Positions 8,525-17,443 of a stretch of DNA of 64,000 nt are shown here, in pieces. Within the stretch, counting starts at the first letter, position 1. Every line of letters begins with the position of its first letter. The stretch spans positions 1 to 64,000 of the forward strand of contig CABRZP010000001.1 of assembly GCA_902475545.1 (NCBI GenBank), given 5' to 3'. The notes below the pieces were generated by a model. The model saw only the letters and a program-made list of their open reading frames with translations. It did not search any database and had not been told where the DNA came from. The DNA comes from an uncultured bacterium (lineage in GTDB: Bacteria; Cyanobacteriota; Vampirovibrionia; Gastranaerophilales; Gastranaerophilaceae). The position numbers and the translations under genes were made by a program.

Positions 8525-9428
8525 AGTTATATTTTTTGGAACGCCTGATATCGGGTTAAAATCATTGGAATATTTGTATAATTCTAATAATATTGATGTG
8601 CTGGCGGTTGTTACACAGCCTGATAAGCCTGCAGGACGCGGACATAAATTACAAATGTCTCCAATAAAGAAATTTGCTGTGGAAAAAGGGTTACCTGTTT
8701 TTCAGCCGAAGTCTATACGCAAAGAACCTGATATTCAACAAGAACTTAAAAAACTTGAGCCTGACTTTTTTGTGACATTTGCATTTGGTCAGATTTTATC
8801 TCAAGAAGTACTTGATATTCCTAAATATGAAACTATTAATCTTCATGCATCACTGCTGCCTAAATACAGAGGGGCAAACCCTATTCAACGTGCAATTATT
8901 AATGGTGACAAAGAAACCGGAATTTGTACAATGATAACTGAATTAGGATTAGATTGCGGCGATGTTTGTCAAAAATTAGTTATTCCGATTTCTGAGACTA
9001 TGAATTGTGAAGAATTATGGAATGAAATTGCTGAAAAATCACCAAAAATGATAGAAGAAACCTTGGTTGGGCTTAAGTCGGGAGAGTTAAAACCTGTTAA
9101 GCAGTGCGAAGATGGGTTATGTATGGCTAATAAACTTACAAAAGAAGAATGTCTGATTGATTGGTCAAAGTCTAATGTTGACATTAATAACCTTGTTCGT
9201 GGTATTTGCAGATGTCCGAGTGCATATTTTATGTTTAACGATAAGATAATTAAGGTTATCGAATCAATGCCTGTTGATGGAAACGGTATGGTTGGAAATG
9301 TTGTCAGCTTTTCTAAAGAAGGTGTAGATATCGGTTGTGGCGTTGGTTTGTTGCGATTAATTAAGGTTAAACCTGAAGGTAAGGGTGAAATGCTTGCCAG
9401 AGATTGGTATAACGGGGTGAAAAAATAA
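8517..9428 (+). CDS. fmt: Methionyl-tRNA formyltransferase
   Basis: Fmt formylates Met-tRNA(fMet) before initiation. The 303-residue length fits. The N-terminal FFGTPDIGLKSLEYL, the catalytic-domain HASLLPKYRGANPI block and the later D-C-G-D region are visible. The C-terminal OB-like domain begins near residue 205. The start overlaps def by 8 bases and the stop overlaps the aroH start, so the three genes are translationally coupled. Confidence 0.95.
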   Translation: MIKVIFFGTPDIGLKSLEYLYNSNNIDVLAVVTQPDKPAGRGHKLQMSPIKKFAVEKGLPVFQPKSIRKEPDIQQELKKLEPDFFVTFAFGQILSQEVLDIPKYETINLHASLLPKYRGANPIQRAIINGDKETGICTMITELGLDCGDVCQKLVIPISETMNCEELWNEIAEKSPKMIEETLVGLKSGELKPVKQCEDGLCMANKLTKEECLIDWSKSNVDINNLVRGICRCPSAYFMFNDKIIKVIESMPVDGNGMVGNVVSFSKEGVDIGCGVGLLRLIKVKPEGKGEMLARDWYNGVKK

Positions 9429-9781
9429 TGATAACAAAAGGTATTCGAGGTGCTATTACTGTCGAGGCTAATAATGAACAAGCTATCAAGGATGCGACTC
9501 TTGAACTGATTAAGGAAATTTTTGACAGAAATAATTTAAATGGTACTTCTAATATTTCGCATGTAATATTTACGACTACAGAAGATTTAGATGCTGCATT
9601 TCCTGCCAAATTCCCTCGTGTAGAAATGGGTTGGGATAAAGTTGCGATGATGTGTTTTCATGAATTACCCGTGCCGAATTCTTTAAAAATGTGTTTACGA
9701 GTTCTTGTTGTTGTAAATTGTGATGAGGATTTTGAGCCGGAATTTGTATATCTTAAAGGTGCTGAAATTTTAAGAAAATAA
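9428..9781 (+). CDS. aroH: Chorismate mutase, AroH class
   Basis: This enzyme rearranges chorismate to prephenate for Phe and Tyr synthesis. The AroH fold, typical of Bacillus and Cyanobacteria, differs from the helical AroQ type. The 117 residues contain the counterparts of the B. subtilis active-site residues: R7 in KGIRGA, E79 in CFHELPVP and R91 in CLRVLVVVN. It is the third gene of the def-fmt-aroH unit, starting at the last base of the fmt stop. Confidence 0.92.
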   Translation: MITKGIRGAITVEANNEQAIKDATLELIKEIFDRNNLNGTSNISHVIFTTTEDLDAAFPAKFPRVEMGWDKVAMMCFHELPVPNSLKMCLRVLVVVNCDEDFEPEFVYLKGAEILRK

Positions 9782-9823
9782 TAATTTTATATGCAAAATT
9801 TGACCTTGTGTTATAATTTGTTT

Positions 9824-10414
9824 ATGAAATTATGTGTTTTTCAAGGTACGTTTAATCCTGTTCATAATGCTCATTTGCGGGTTGCTCATTATGTTGTTGA
9901 TAAATATAATTTTGATAAATTGTTGTTTATTCCTGCATTTAACCCTCCGCATAAAGAGATTTCGTCTGATATGGCTGAACATAGGTTGAATATGGTCAAG
10001 CTTGCTGTGCAAGATTTGCCAAATATTGAAGTGTCTGATATTGAGTATAAAAGAACCGGTGTCTCATATACATATCTGACAATTTGTGAATTATATAAAC
10101 TTTATGATATTGAGGGTAAAATTCACTTTTTGATTGGAACAGATGCATTTCAGCATATTGAATCCTGGTATGAAACTGAAAAACTTAAGAGTTTAGTTAA
10201 ATTTATCGTCTTTGTTAGGGAGGACAATTTTGAACCTTTAAAGTATAATTACTTACGTGACAAAGGTTATGATTTCGAATTCGAACCGTTAGAATTTCAA
10301 GATATTTCATCGACGGAATTACGTGAAAAGATAAAATCCGGCAATAGTATAGGAAGTTATGTGCCCAAAAGAGTAGAGGATTATATTTATAAAAATGATT
10401 TATACAAAAGTTAG
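9824..10414 (+). CDS. nadD: Nicotinate-nucleotide adenylyltransferase
   Basis: NadD adenylates nicotinate mononucleotide in NAD synthesis. The nucleotidyltransferase motif GTFNPVHNAHL lies at residues 7-17 and the C-terminal ISSTELR is present. I chose the ATG at 9824 rather than the in-frame one at 9791 because the fold starts with MKLCVFQGTFNP. An extended -10, TG-T-TATAAT (9812-9817), ends exactly six bases before this ATG, so the transcript is probably leaderless. The gene overlaps yqeK by 20 bases. Confidence 0.93.
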   Translation: MKLCVFQGTFNPVHNAHLRVAHYVVDKYNFDKLLFIPAFNPPHKEISSDMAEHRLNMVKLAVQDLPNIEVSDIEYKRTGVSYTYLTICELYKLYDIEGKIHFLIGTDAFQHIESWYETEKLKSLVKFIVFVREDNFEPLKYNYLRDKGYDFEFEPLEFQDISSTELREKIKSGNSIGSYVPKRVEDYIYKNDLYKS

Positions 10415-10988
10415 TAATGAAGAACTTATATCATGGCTTAAGGCAAATTTGAATGAAAAAAGATACATACATTCTATCGGAACTGCAGAATGTGCAAAAG
10501 AACTTGCAAAGAAATTTGGCGAAAATGAAGAAAAAGCTTATGTTGCAGGGCTATTGCATGATTGTGCAAAATGTTTTTCTTATGAAGAATCTGTAAAAAT
10601 TTTAGAAAACTATTCTTTAGTAGACGAAGAAGAAAAAAACAATCATAAAACAATTCATGCTCCTGTTAGTGCGTATATTGCCGAAACTGAATTTGGAGTT
10701 ACGGATAAAGAATTATTATCTTCTATTCGCTGGCACACTCTTGGGCGTGCGGATATGTCTGATTTTGAAAAAATTGTATTTATTGCTGATAAAATTGAGG
10801 TTCGTACACGGACTGAAGATTACGCTGATATTATTAGAAAGGCTTTGGACGAAGAAAACGGATTAAATAAAGCCATGTTGGCATGCTATAAAGAAACCAT
10901 AAAAAGTTTAGTCAATAGAAATTTAAAAATTTGTACTGCAACTGTTGATATATATAACAAATTGGAAGAAATTGTTAATGTTAACTAA
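10395..10988 (+). CDS. yqeK: YqeK-type HD-domain phosphohydrolase
   Basis: This 197-residue HD-domain protein matches the YqeK family, whose studied members hydrolyse diadenosine tetraphosphate symmetrically. Metal-binding residues are H26, H55 and D56 in GLLHDCAK, with a later IRWHT. The nadD-yqeK overlap is a common gene order. In many bacteria rsfS follows; here the next gene is an unrelated large protein. Confidence 0.88.
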   Translation: MIYTKVSNEELISWLKANLNEKRYIHSIGTAECAKELAKKFGENEEKAYVAGLLHDCAKCFSYEESVKILENYSLVDEEEKNNHKTIHAPVSAYIAETEFGVTDKELLSSIRWHTLGRADMSDFEKIVFIADKIEVRTRTEDYADIIRKALDEENGLNKAMLACYKETIKSLVNRNLKICTATVDIYNKLEEIVNVN

Positions 10989-11054
10989 CTTAATATTTTA
11001 TCATATTTCGTAACTTTTCATGGTACAATTCTAACAAAAGAGCGAGAGGGAAAG

Positions 11055-13109
11055 ATGAAATTACTTGAGATTAAGAACAACTTGATAAAATTATCATTTG
11101 AAAAGTCTGAAAATCCTATATTAGGCAGATTTATGGTATTAACCTCTCCTGAAAAATCTTATGTTGCTCAGTTTGTGAATCTTAAATCAGAAGTAGCCGG
11201 AAACTGTGCAATTGCTCGCTTGTTGTTTACTTTTTCATCAGAAGGTATTGTTGATAATTATGATGGTTCTGTTCCGTCAAAAGATTCTGAACTCGCTTTT
11301 TTAAACCCAAAAGAACTTTTAGATTTGCTCCCTGTAGAAACTCCAATTAAATTTGGTACTCTGGCTCAGCATGAACAGGTTGTTAACTTAGATATATCAA
11401 TTTTTGAAAATAATTTTACTGCATTTATTGAAAGAGATCTTGATAAATCTGTTTTTATTTCTAATTGTGTCAGACAGTTGTTTCAATTGAAAGAAAAATC
11501 CGTAATTATTGATACTGATGATTTATTTGCAGATTATCCGCTAATCGAATTTTCAAAAGATTTTAAACTTCCGCTAAATGCAGAAATGATTGATTTTTTA
11601 TTTGAATATGAATTGTCAGGTGTGGATTCTTCTACAAAAGCTGTTATTCAAGATATTTTTTACGCAATTCAGCAGTATATTAAAACTTTAGAGTATGAAT
11701 TTTTACCGATTGATAAATTTGTTGACGTGGTAGCTGCTCAATATAAAGAAACTCAAATGCCTGAATTAGCTCTTCTTAAAAACAGATTATTAAAATATAG
11801 AGATGCGAATATTTTTGCAAATACTAAAGAGGAATTTCTGGCATTAAATGAAATTGTAAATGAAAAAAATTGTTCAATAATTAGTATCAAAAATGTTAGT
11901 GATGCTCTGCAAAAAGAAGTTGTTTCGTTTATTCATAAAGCCCTTGAAACAATTGAAAAGTATGTTTATTTATTTGTTTCATTTAATGATGATAATTCAG
12001 ATAAGCAGTTACTAAAACAAGTTTTAAATAATAATCATGTTTTTACAACTTTATTAGTTCATAATGATTATAAATATGCAAAAGATTTGAAATCTTGTGC
12101 TGAAAATATTGTTATATTTACACCGCAAACAATGCAGCATGACTTTGCCGCATATAATACATTTTTAAATAAATTAAATTTAGGTGAAGCTATATTGTAT
12201 GGTAAATTAACACAGGGAATTCCATTTATAATTGATATTATGGATTTAGAACTTGATTTGACGAAAGATGATGTACTTGGTGATAAATACAGATTTATTC
12301 CTGTGCCGGCTACAATGGAATTAATGCCTGCTGAAAGTGTTGAGGCGGCTGATAATTTTGGAAATTCGAATAGTTCGCTTGTTGCAGAATCAGATAATTT
12401 GATTTCTACTCAAGATTTTCCGGAAGTTCAATCTTTAGATGTTAAAAATGCTATTCAAGCGACTCAAATGCAGCAAGTTGAAATATCAGAAATGACTCCT
12501 GTTGTTGCAGAAAATTCGGAAGAAGTATTTGACTCTTCTGCTTTTGCTGAGGATAATTCTTCCAATATTGTTGCTCCTGTTTCAAATATATTTGATGAAC
12601 CGGAGGAAGATACTCCTGTTATCTCAGAAGCTCCTGAAGCGGAAGAGGTTTCAAATGTTCCGGAACAGGATAATTTTGCTCAGGAAGAGGATTTGTTACA
12701 GGAAGATTTCCCACTTGATATGGAAGAAGATTTAACGGTTGATGATTTGGATTTTATTGAAGATAATCAAGCGTTGACAGAAAATCTTTTTGCAGGTGCA
12801 GATGATACAGCTCAGGATGAGATTGTAGAAGCTCCGCAATCTGATGAATTTGAGGATTATGCAGATGCTCAATACGAAGAAGAACAATCTCAGGTTGTCC
12901 CTGTATATCCTGTAGAAGATTCTTCCGTTGGAGTTGAAGATGGTGATTGCCCGTTTGCTCAGGGTGATAGCGTTTCACATCCCCGTTATGGTAGAGGTGT
13001 TGTAGAAAAAATTATTAAATATGGTAATAAAACACTTTGCTCTATTTCTTTTGAAAATGTCGGAAGACGTTTACTTGATCCATCAATTTCCGAATTTACA
13101 AAGTTATAA
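11055..13109 (+). CDS. Large unknown protein with acidic linker and PcrA-like C-terminal domain
   Basis: I do not recognise the main part of this 684-residue protein. Residues 1-100 look like a beta-rich module, and 100-430 is mixed alpha/beta without a visible Walker A loop. Residues about 435-630 are a long acidic low-complexity linker rich in Glu, Asp, Ser and Pro. The final 50 residues (GDSVSHPRYGRGVVEKI...) resemble the Tudor-like tail of UvrD/PcrA helicases, which contacts RNA polymerase. A role near DNA or transcription is only inference. The ribosome-binding site is GAGAGGGAAAG; an extended -10 TGG-TACAAT sits at 11024-11029. Confidence 0.7.
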   Translation: MKLLEIKNNLIKLSFEKSENPILGRFMVLTSPEKSYVAQFVNLKSEVAGNCAIARLLFTFSSEGIVDNYDGSVPSKDSELAFLNPKELLDLLPVETPIKFGTLAQHEQVVNLDISIFENNFTAFIERDLDKSVFISNCVRQLFQLKEKSVIIDTDDLFADYPLIEFSKDFKLPLNAEMIDFLFEYELSGVDSSTKAVIQDIFYAIQQYIKTLEYEFLPIDKFVDVVAAQYKETQMPELALLKNRLLKYRDANIFANTKEEFLALNEIVNEKNCSIISIKNVSDALQKEVVSFIHKALETIEKYVYLFVSFNDDNSDKQLLKQVLNNNHVFTTLLVHNDYKYAKDLKSCAENIVIFTPQTMQHDFAAYNTFLNKLNLGEAILYGKLTQGIPFIIDIMDLELDLTKDDVLGDKYRFIPVPATMELMPAESVEAADNFGNSNSSLVAESDNLISTQDFPEVQSLDVKNAIQATQMQQVEISEMTPVVAENSEEVFDSSAFAEDNSSNIVAPVSNIFDEPEEDTPVISEAPEAEEVSNVPEQDNFAQEEDLLQEDFPLDMEEDLTVDDLDFIEDNQALTENLFAGADDTAQDEIVEAPQSDEFEDYADAQYEEEQSQVVPVYPVEDSSVGVEDGDCPFAQGDSVSHPRYGRGVVEKIIKYGNKTLCSISFENVGRRLLDPSISEFTKL

Positions 13110-13157
13110 GGGTAAAGGGGTAAATTTTAAGCTTTTATTATAATCTTGAGCAAAAAA

Positions 13158-13182
13158 GATACTGAAATAAATTCAGGATGAC
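13158..13182. repeat. 25-nt hairpin repeat, copy 1
   Basis: This unit has the form GAT-N-C-YGAA-(5)-TTCRG-N-ATGAC and folds as CTGAA/TTCAG. A second copy at 60882-60906 has compensatory changes that give CCGAA/TTCGG. The following bases (13192-13218) contain a related GTCATTCTGAGG block that can pair with the TTCAGGATGAC of this unit. It resembles REP-like intergenic palindromes seen in many gut bacterial genomes. Confidence 0.55.
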
Positions 13183-13305
13183 AGGTTTAGACGTCATTCT
13201 GAGGCTTTTGTCGACGAATCTTATAATTAACTCTCTAATTATTTAAGCACGATGACGCAACGAGGGGTAAATGTAACAGTCATAACGTCCTCACAAACAA
13301 ATCTA

Positions 13306-13343
13306 GCCGAAGTTGGTGGCGAATTGCCTCTTGCGGTGAGCAG
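13306..13343. repeat. Dispersed repeat, copy 3 (TTGGTGGC...GAGCAG)
   Basis: This is the third copy of the unit at 26-62 and 188-226, with TTGGTGGC and GCGGTGAGCAG conserved and the middle reading GAATTGCCTCTT. It ends two bases before the cysK stop codon on the minus strand. Confidence 0.5.
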
Positions 13344-13344
13344 T

Positions 13345-14265
13345 TTATTCGGAATATAATTCGCTGCTCAAGTATCTTTCACCACAGTCAGGAAGAATGG
13401 CAACAATTAATTTATCTTTGTTTTCTTCTCTTTTTGAAAGCTCTATTGCAGCCCAAATGTTAGCTCCGCCTGAAAATCCTGAAAGGATTCCTTCTTTTTG
13501 TGATAATTTTCTTGCAGTATCAATAGCATCTTCGTTTTTTACTGCAATTATTTCATCAATAACATCAGACGCATAATTTTCGGGGATAAAATTTGCACCT
13601 ATCCCTTGAATTTTATGAGGTCCTGCTGAATTCCCGCCTAATAATTGTGATGAATAAGGTTCAACTGCAACAGCTTTAATATCAGGATTTAATTCTTTTA
13701 ACCGTTTTGCTGTTCCTGAAATTGTTCCGCCGGTTCCTACACCTGCAACAATCATATCTACTTTGCCGTCAGTGTCATTCCAAATTTCATTTGCAGTTGT
13801 TAGATAATGTGCTTTTGGGTTTGAAGGATTATCAAATTGAGACGGAATGAATGAGTTTGGATTCTTTTTATGTAATTCCAGAGCTTTGTCAACGGCTCCT
13901 TTCATTCCGAGTTTACCATCAGTTAATACGAGTTCTGCACCGTAAGCTTTCAATAATAAACGTCTTTCGAGGCTCATTGTTTCAGGCATAGTTAAAATTA
14001 TTCGGTATCCTTTTATTGCACACAACATTGCCAGTCCAATACCTGTATTTCCGCTTGTTGGTTCAATGATAAGTGTATCTTGATTGATTTTTCCGGATTT
14101 TTCTGCATCTGCTAACATTTGAAATGCAGCTCTGTCTTTTACTGAATTTGCGGGATTGTAGTATTCTAATTTAACTGCGATTGTTGCATTTCCTGAATTT
14201 AATTTGTTTAATTTTACTAATGGTGTATTTCCGACAAGTTCGATTAAAGACTCTGCGATTTTCAT
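13345..14265 (-). CDS. cysK: Cysteine synthase (O-acetylserine sulfhydrylase)
   Basis: CysK condenses O-acetylserine with sulfide to cysteine. The PLP lysine is K43 in NPANSVKDRAAF, the phosphate loop is TSGNTG, and GTGGTISG follows. About 306 residues is normal. I chose the ATG at 14265, which has the ribosome-binding site AGAAGGAG; an upstream in-frame start at 14286 lacks support. The gene stands alone on the minus strand with a TATAAT about 25 bases upstream. No serine acetyltransferase gene is in the window. Confidence 0.93.
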   Translation of the reverse strand: MKIAESLIELVGNTPLVKLNKLNSGNATIAVKLEYYNPANSVKDRAAFQMLADAEKSGKINQDTLIIEPTSGNTGIGLAMLCAIKGYRIILTMPETMSLERRLLLKAYGAELVLTDGKLGMKGAVDKALELHKKNPNSFIPSQFDNPSNPKAHYLTTANEIWNDTDGKVDMIVAGVGTGGTISGTAKRLKELNPDIKAVAVEPYSSQLLGGNSAGPHKIQGIGANFIPENYASDVIDEIIAVKNEDAIDTARKLSQKEGILSGFSGGANIWAAIELSKREENKDKLIVAILPDCGERYLSSELYSE

Positions 14266-14383
14266 AATGTTGCTCCTTCTTCGCAATAATTATACATCAA
14301 AAATCTATTCTATAAATTAGCCTTGAGACCTGAACATAAATATGATATAATTAATATGGATATTAAAAGAAAGATTGTTGAGT

Positions 14384-15037
14384 ATGATAAAAAAATATAT
14401 AGCATTCACTCTGTCAGAAATTTTATTAACTATGTCAATTGTTGGGGTTGTTGCAGCAATGACTATCCCGACACTTCACTATCAAAAAGTCAGACGAGAA
14501 TATACTGTTAAATTAAAAAATTTCTACGGCAAAATGGAGAATGCTGTTCTTGATATGCAGTTAGATCATGGTTCCTTTAAGGATATGGAAAAGCCTGCAA
14601 CTATTAGTCAAGCTTATGATTGGTATATGGAAAAAATTGATCCGTATATTGGACATCAATATGTAAGATCTGCTGATAGAACTATATATTATAAGGATGG
14701 GTCAGCTTTATATCTTTCACATATTGGTGGGTGTTTAGATGTAATATATGATGTAAATGGTGATAAAAGACCAAATTCTATAGGTAGAGATAAGCAGTAC
14801 TTTTTGTACTGTTTTGCTCCTGCTGAAAGACAAGCTCATTTTGGAAACAATGACATATTTTTCGGTACTTATGGTGGAGGACTGCAGGGAGCCGGTATAT
14901 CTCGAAAACAAGCTCTTGATGCCTGCTCCGGAGCTGCAACATGTCCTAGTGCCGGTAAAGCAAGTACTGCTTGTTGTTCTCGTTTGCTTCAAATTGATCA
15001 ATGGGAATTTAAAGACGATTATCCGTACAAATTTTAG
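14384..15037 (+). CDS. Type IV prepilin-like protein
   Basis: This protein of about 217 residues has a short basic leader (MIKKYIA) followed by FTLSEILLTMSIVGVVAAM, the processing site and hydrophobic helix of type IV pilins and pseudopilins. The residue at -1 is Ala rather than the usual Gly, and the +5 Glu is kept. The C-terminal half is soluble, with two Cys clusters (AATCPSAG, TACCSR). I prefer the ATG at 14384; TTG codons upstream are also in frame. The pilus assembly genes are not in the window. Confidence 0.8.
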   Translation: MIKKYIAFTLSEILLTMSIVGVVAAMTIPTLHYQKVRREYTVKLKNFYGKMENAVLDMQLDHGSFKDMEKPATISQAYDWYMEKIDPYIGHQYVRSADRTIYYKDGSALYLSHIGGCLDVIYDVNGDKRPNSIGRDKQYFLYCFAPAERQAHFGNNDIFFGTYGGGLQGAGISRKQALDACSGAATCPSAGKASTACCSRLLQIDQWEFKDDYPYKF

Positions 15038-15039
15038 TA

Positions 15040-15071
15040 AAAAAAGAGAAGATTTAAATCTTCTCTTTTTT
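15040..15071. terminator. Bidirectional terminator between convergent prepilin genes
   Basis: A perfect 32-base palindrome (two 16-base arms) begins with A6 and ends with T6. It lies 2 bases after the plus-strand prepilin stop and 16 bases from the stop of the minus-strand prepilin. Confidence 0.85.
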
Positions 15072-15087
15072 ATGTTATATATAACAA

Positions 15088-15738
15088 TTATTCTTTTACC
15101 CAATAATCTGCATCTTTAGGCATAACCCAACCATGGAATAATAGTGCCTGATAACATTCGTGTGTAGTGTCGCATGTACCTGGGTTGGCAGTGTACGAAC
15201 CTCGAATTTTTCCGGCTTTTGTAACAAAGAATGAAAATAAATCTCGACCTATAATGTTCGGTCTATCCGGACCGTTTATATCAACATAAAATATTCCAAT
15301 AGTTTCATCTTCTGTGCCTTTATATGTTGGGTAATTTATGAGTTGATAGAATATTGTTGCTCCATTTTTTAAGAGCATACCATTTGATGGGGTGAATGGA
15401 AATGTTTCTGTAGCTTTTGTTGTAGGTGCATATATGGTTGTATATTGATCTGCAAAGCATTTCCTGTTAGCATTACAAGCTGCTATAGTACTTAAATCAC
15501 TGTAAATTGCTGTATCAGATTTAAAATCTGTATCTGCAAGGGTTTTAGTTTTATGTGCAACCATTTGATCTGCTATTAGCTGTTGAATTGTTGTTGTAAT
15601 ATTCTTCATTTGAGTTGTAGTTAGTTTATTATTAATTGTAGTCATTAAACTCGGAATAGAGATAGCTGCAATTGCACCTATTACTCCGAGTGCAATTAAT
15701 AATTCTGTTAATGTAAATGCTAATTTATTGGTTTTCAT
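15088..15738 (-). CDS. Type IV prepilin-like protein
   Basis: This protein of about 216 residues has leader MKTNKLA followed by FTLTELLIALGVIGAIAAI, a prepilin signal with Ala at -1 and Glu at +5. The soluble part carries DINGPDRPNIIGRDLFSF, a block shared with the other prepilins of this window (VNGDKRPNSIGRD in the plus-strand one). The ATG at 15738 has the ribosome-binding site AAAGGAG; an in-frame start at 15783 lies inside the upstream gene. It is the second gene of a two-prepilin operon. Confidence 0.82.
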   Translation of the reverse strand: MKTNKLAFTLTELLIALGVIGAIAAISIPSLMTTINNKLTTTQMKNITTTIQQLIADQMVAHKTKTLADTDFKSDTAIYSDLSTIAACNANRKCFADQYTTIYAPTTKATETFPFTPSNGMLLKNGATIFYQLINYPTYKGTEDETIGIFYVDINGPDRPNIIGRDLFSFFVTKAGKIRGSYTANPGTCDTTHECYQALLFHGWVMPKDADYWVKE

Positions 15739-15757
15739 ATAAACTCCTTTAAATAAT

Positions 15758-16444
15758 TTATTTGTTAATATAATCAGGGTCAAATCCTGAACGTTCTAAT
15801 AATGTATAGCATGCAGGTGCAATTCCTCCTCTACAATTAGACTTTAGAGTTGCTTTTGAAGCGTTTTTGTAGGATTCTCGACCCCCCATTTCGCCAGCAT
15901 GGGTAGGTGGGTCGGCATTTAAGTCAGTTTTCTTTTGAATATCAAAAATCCAAAAGTCTATTCCTACAGTATTGGGGTCATTTAAACCGTTTAAGTCTAT
16001 AAATATACTTGCGACATTATTACCTACTCCATTTTTATGGAAACCTACAGCAACTCCACTGTTTAATAGTAGAAAAACCTCTGCTATTCCATTAGAAATT
16101 GTTCCTCCGCTAAGAGTGTTAAGCTTATTCGGGTTAGAGTTACTTGTAACCATACAAGGGTTTGCCGTTGTACAAACTCTTTTTACATCCAGATATTTTT
16201 TAAAGAAGGCTTCAGGATCTTTAATAATATCTGTATCCTCAAGATTGCTTGTTCTTGTGTTTACAACCTCAGTTTGTATTGCTGAACTTATATTAGAAAG
16301 CGTACTTTGCAATAATGTTACCATAGCTTTGTTATTTGAATCTTTTATTAAACCCGGAAGAACCATTACTGCTAATGTTCCAATAACGGCTAATGTTATA
16401 AGGACTTCACTTAATGTAAATCCGTCCTTTTTTATCTTAATCAT
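15758..16444 (-). CDS. Type IV prepilin-like protein
   Basis: This protein of about 228 residues has leader MIKIKKDG followed by FTLSEVLITLAVIGTLAVM; here the -1 residue is the usual Gly. A D-L-N-G-L-N-D-P-N-T-V-G-I-D block again matches its paralogues. The ATG at 16444 has GAGGATT upstream, better supported than the TTG at 16450. It is the first gene of the pair, with 19 bases to the next start. These proteins could be minor pilins or pseudopilins of a DNA-uptake or adhesion system. Confidence 0.82.
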   Translation of the reverse strand: MIKIKKDGFTLSEVLITLAVIGTLAVMVLPGLIKDSNNKAMVTLLQSTLSNISSAIQTEVVNTRTSNLEDTDIIKDPEAFFKKYLDVKRVCTTANPCMVTSNSNPNKLNTLSGGTISNGIAEVFLLLNSGVAVGFHKNGVGNNVASIFIDLNGLNDPNTVGIDFWIFDIQKKTDLNADPPTHAGEMGGRESYKNASKATLKSNCRGGIAPACYTLLERSGFDPDYINK

Positions 16445-16507
16445 AACCAATCCTCATTATATTTATATATACTATTTTAACATTATTTTGCAAAAAGTTC
16501 AATCGCC

Positions 16508-16536
16508 TTGACTGAATATTTTGAGCAAGTTAAAAT
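16508..16536 (+). promoter_or_regulatory. Promoter of the IscU-like/GGGtGRT genes
   Basis: TTGACT (16508-16513), a 17-base spacer and TAAAAT (16531-16536) form a good sigma70-type promoter. A leader of about 25 bases follows, with the strong ribosome-binding site GAAGGGAG before the ATG at 16568. The promoter is divergent from the prepilin operon. Confidence 0.7.
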
Positions 16537-16567
16537 TTAAGTGTATATAAGGTGAAGGGAGTAGAAA

Positions 16568-17269
16568 ATGACTAATATACAAGTTTCACAAGAAATTCAA
16601 GAAAAATGCTGCGTAGCTCGCGGTGTAAAAGGAGTACCTGCTCCAATTCCTCAAGAAGGAGAATGGACAAAGTGTAAAGAAATTAAAGATATTTCAGGTC
16701 TTACACACGGTTGTGGATGCTGTGCACCTCAACAAGGTACTTGTAAATTAACTTTAAATGTTAAAAATGGTATTATTCAAGAAGCATTAGTAGAAACAAT
16801 CGGATGTTCAGGTATGACTCACTCTGCTGCTATGGCAGGCGAAATTCTTCCTGGTAAAACAATTTTAGAAGCTTTGAATACTGACCTTGTATGTGACGCT
16901 ATTAACGTTGCAATGAGAGAATTATTCTTACAAATTGTATATGGTAGAACTCAATCAGCATTCTCTGAAAATGGTTTACCTGTAGGTGCCGGACTTGAAG
17001 ATTTAGGTAAAGGTCTTTGCTCTATGTGTGGTACAATCCACTCTACTGCTCAAAAAGGTGTAAGATACCTTTCATTAACTGAAGGTTATATTCTTCAATT
17101 AGGTTTAGACAAAAACAATGAAGTTATCGGTTATAAATTTGTTAACCTTGGTAAAGTTATGGATGCAATTAAAAAAGGTGTTGATCCTAAAGAAGCTTAC
17201 GAAAAGAATATCGGTACTTATGGCAGATTTGCAGATGCTGTAAAATACATTGATCCTCGTGAAGAATAG
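16568..17269 (+). CDS. Iron-sulfur scaffold (IscU/NifU-like) protein paired with GGGtGRT
   Basis: This 233-residue Cys-rich protein belongs to the IscU-like group usually found next to GGGtGRT proteins. Visible Cys motifs are HGCGCCAPQQGTC, ETIGCSGMTHSA and GLCSMCGTIHS. The middle one matches the GCxxS region of Fe-S scaffolds, and the last is extra. It probably binds a metal or Fe-S cluster, but the function of this branch is not established. The codons are biased toward AAA/GGT/GAA types seen in highly expressed genes of this window, such as rpsA. The partner gene follows after a 174-base spacer. Confidence 0.8.
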   Translation: MTNIQVSQEIQEKCCVARGVKGVPAPIPQEGEWTKCKEIKDISGLTHGCGCCAPQQGTCKLTLNVKNGIIQEALVETIGCSGMTHSAAMAGEILPGKTILEALNTDLVCDAINVAMRELFLQIVYGRTQSAFSENGLPVGAGLEDLGKGLCSMCGTIHSTAQKGVRYLSLTEGYILQLGLDKNNEVIGYKFVNLGKVMDAIKKGVDPKEAYEKNIGTYGRFADAVKYIDPREE

Positions 17270-17443
17270 GGTTGCGTAAGCCGGTGTGGAGTCCGGTGTC
17301 GGGTTGCGATTAGTAAGCCGAGCAGGGCCGGAACATTACGATACCGCCGTTGTGACTGTAGTGAGAGCGAAAGGAACGAAGCAATCTTTGATTGCACAGG
17401 CGGGAAATAACAAGTAACAAACAAAGATAAAGGAAAAATAATT
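17270..17443. other. GC-richer intergenic insert with REP-like segment
   Basis: The first 140 bases of this spacer are clearly richer in G and C than the genes around it. They include GAGCGAAAGGAACGAAGCAA, which resembles repetitive intergenic sequence of many gut bacteria. The frame of the upstream gene stays open past its TAG until a TAA at 17407-17409. The last 30 bases return to normal composition and carry the ribosome-binding site AAAGGA of the next gene. I see no gene here. Confidence 0.5.

Noticed and set aside
17218..17424. Minus-strand frame in the spacer between the IscU-like and GGGtGRT genes
   Set aside because: It overlaps a certain gene end and repeat-like GC-richer sequence, with no start signal and no domain.
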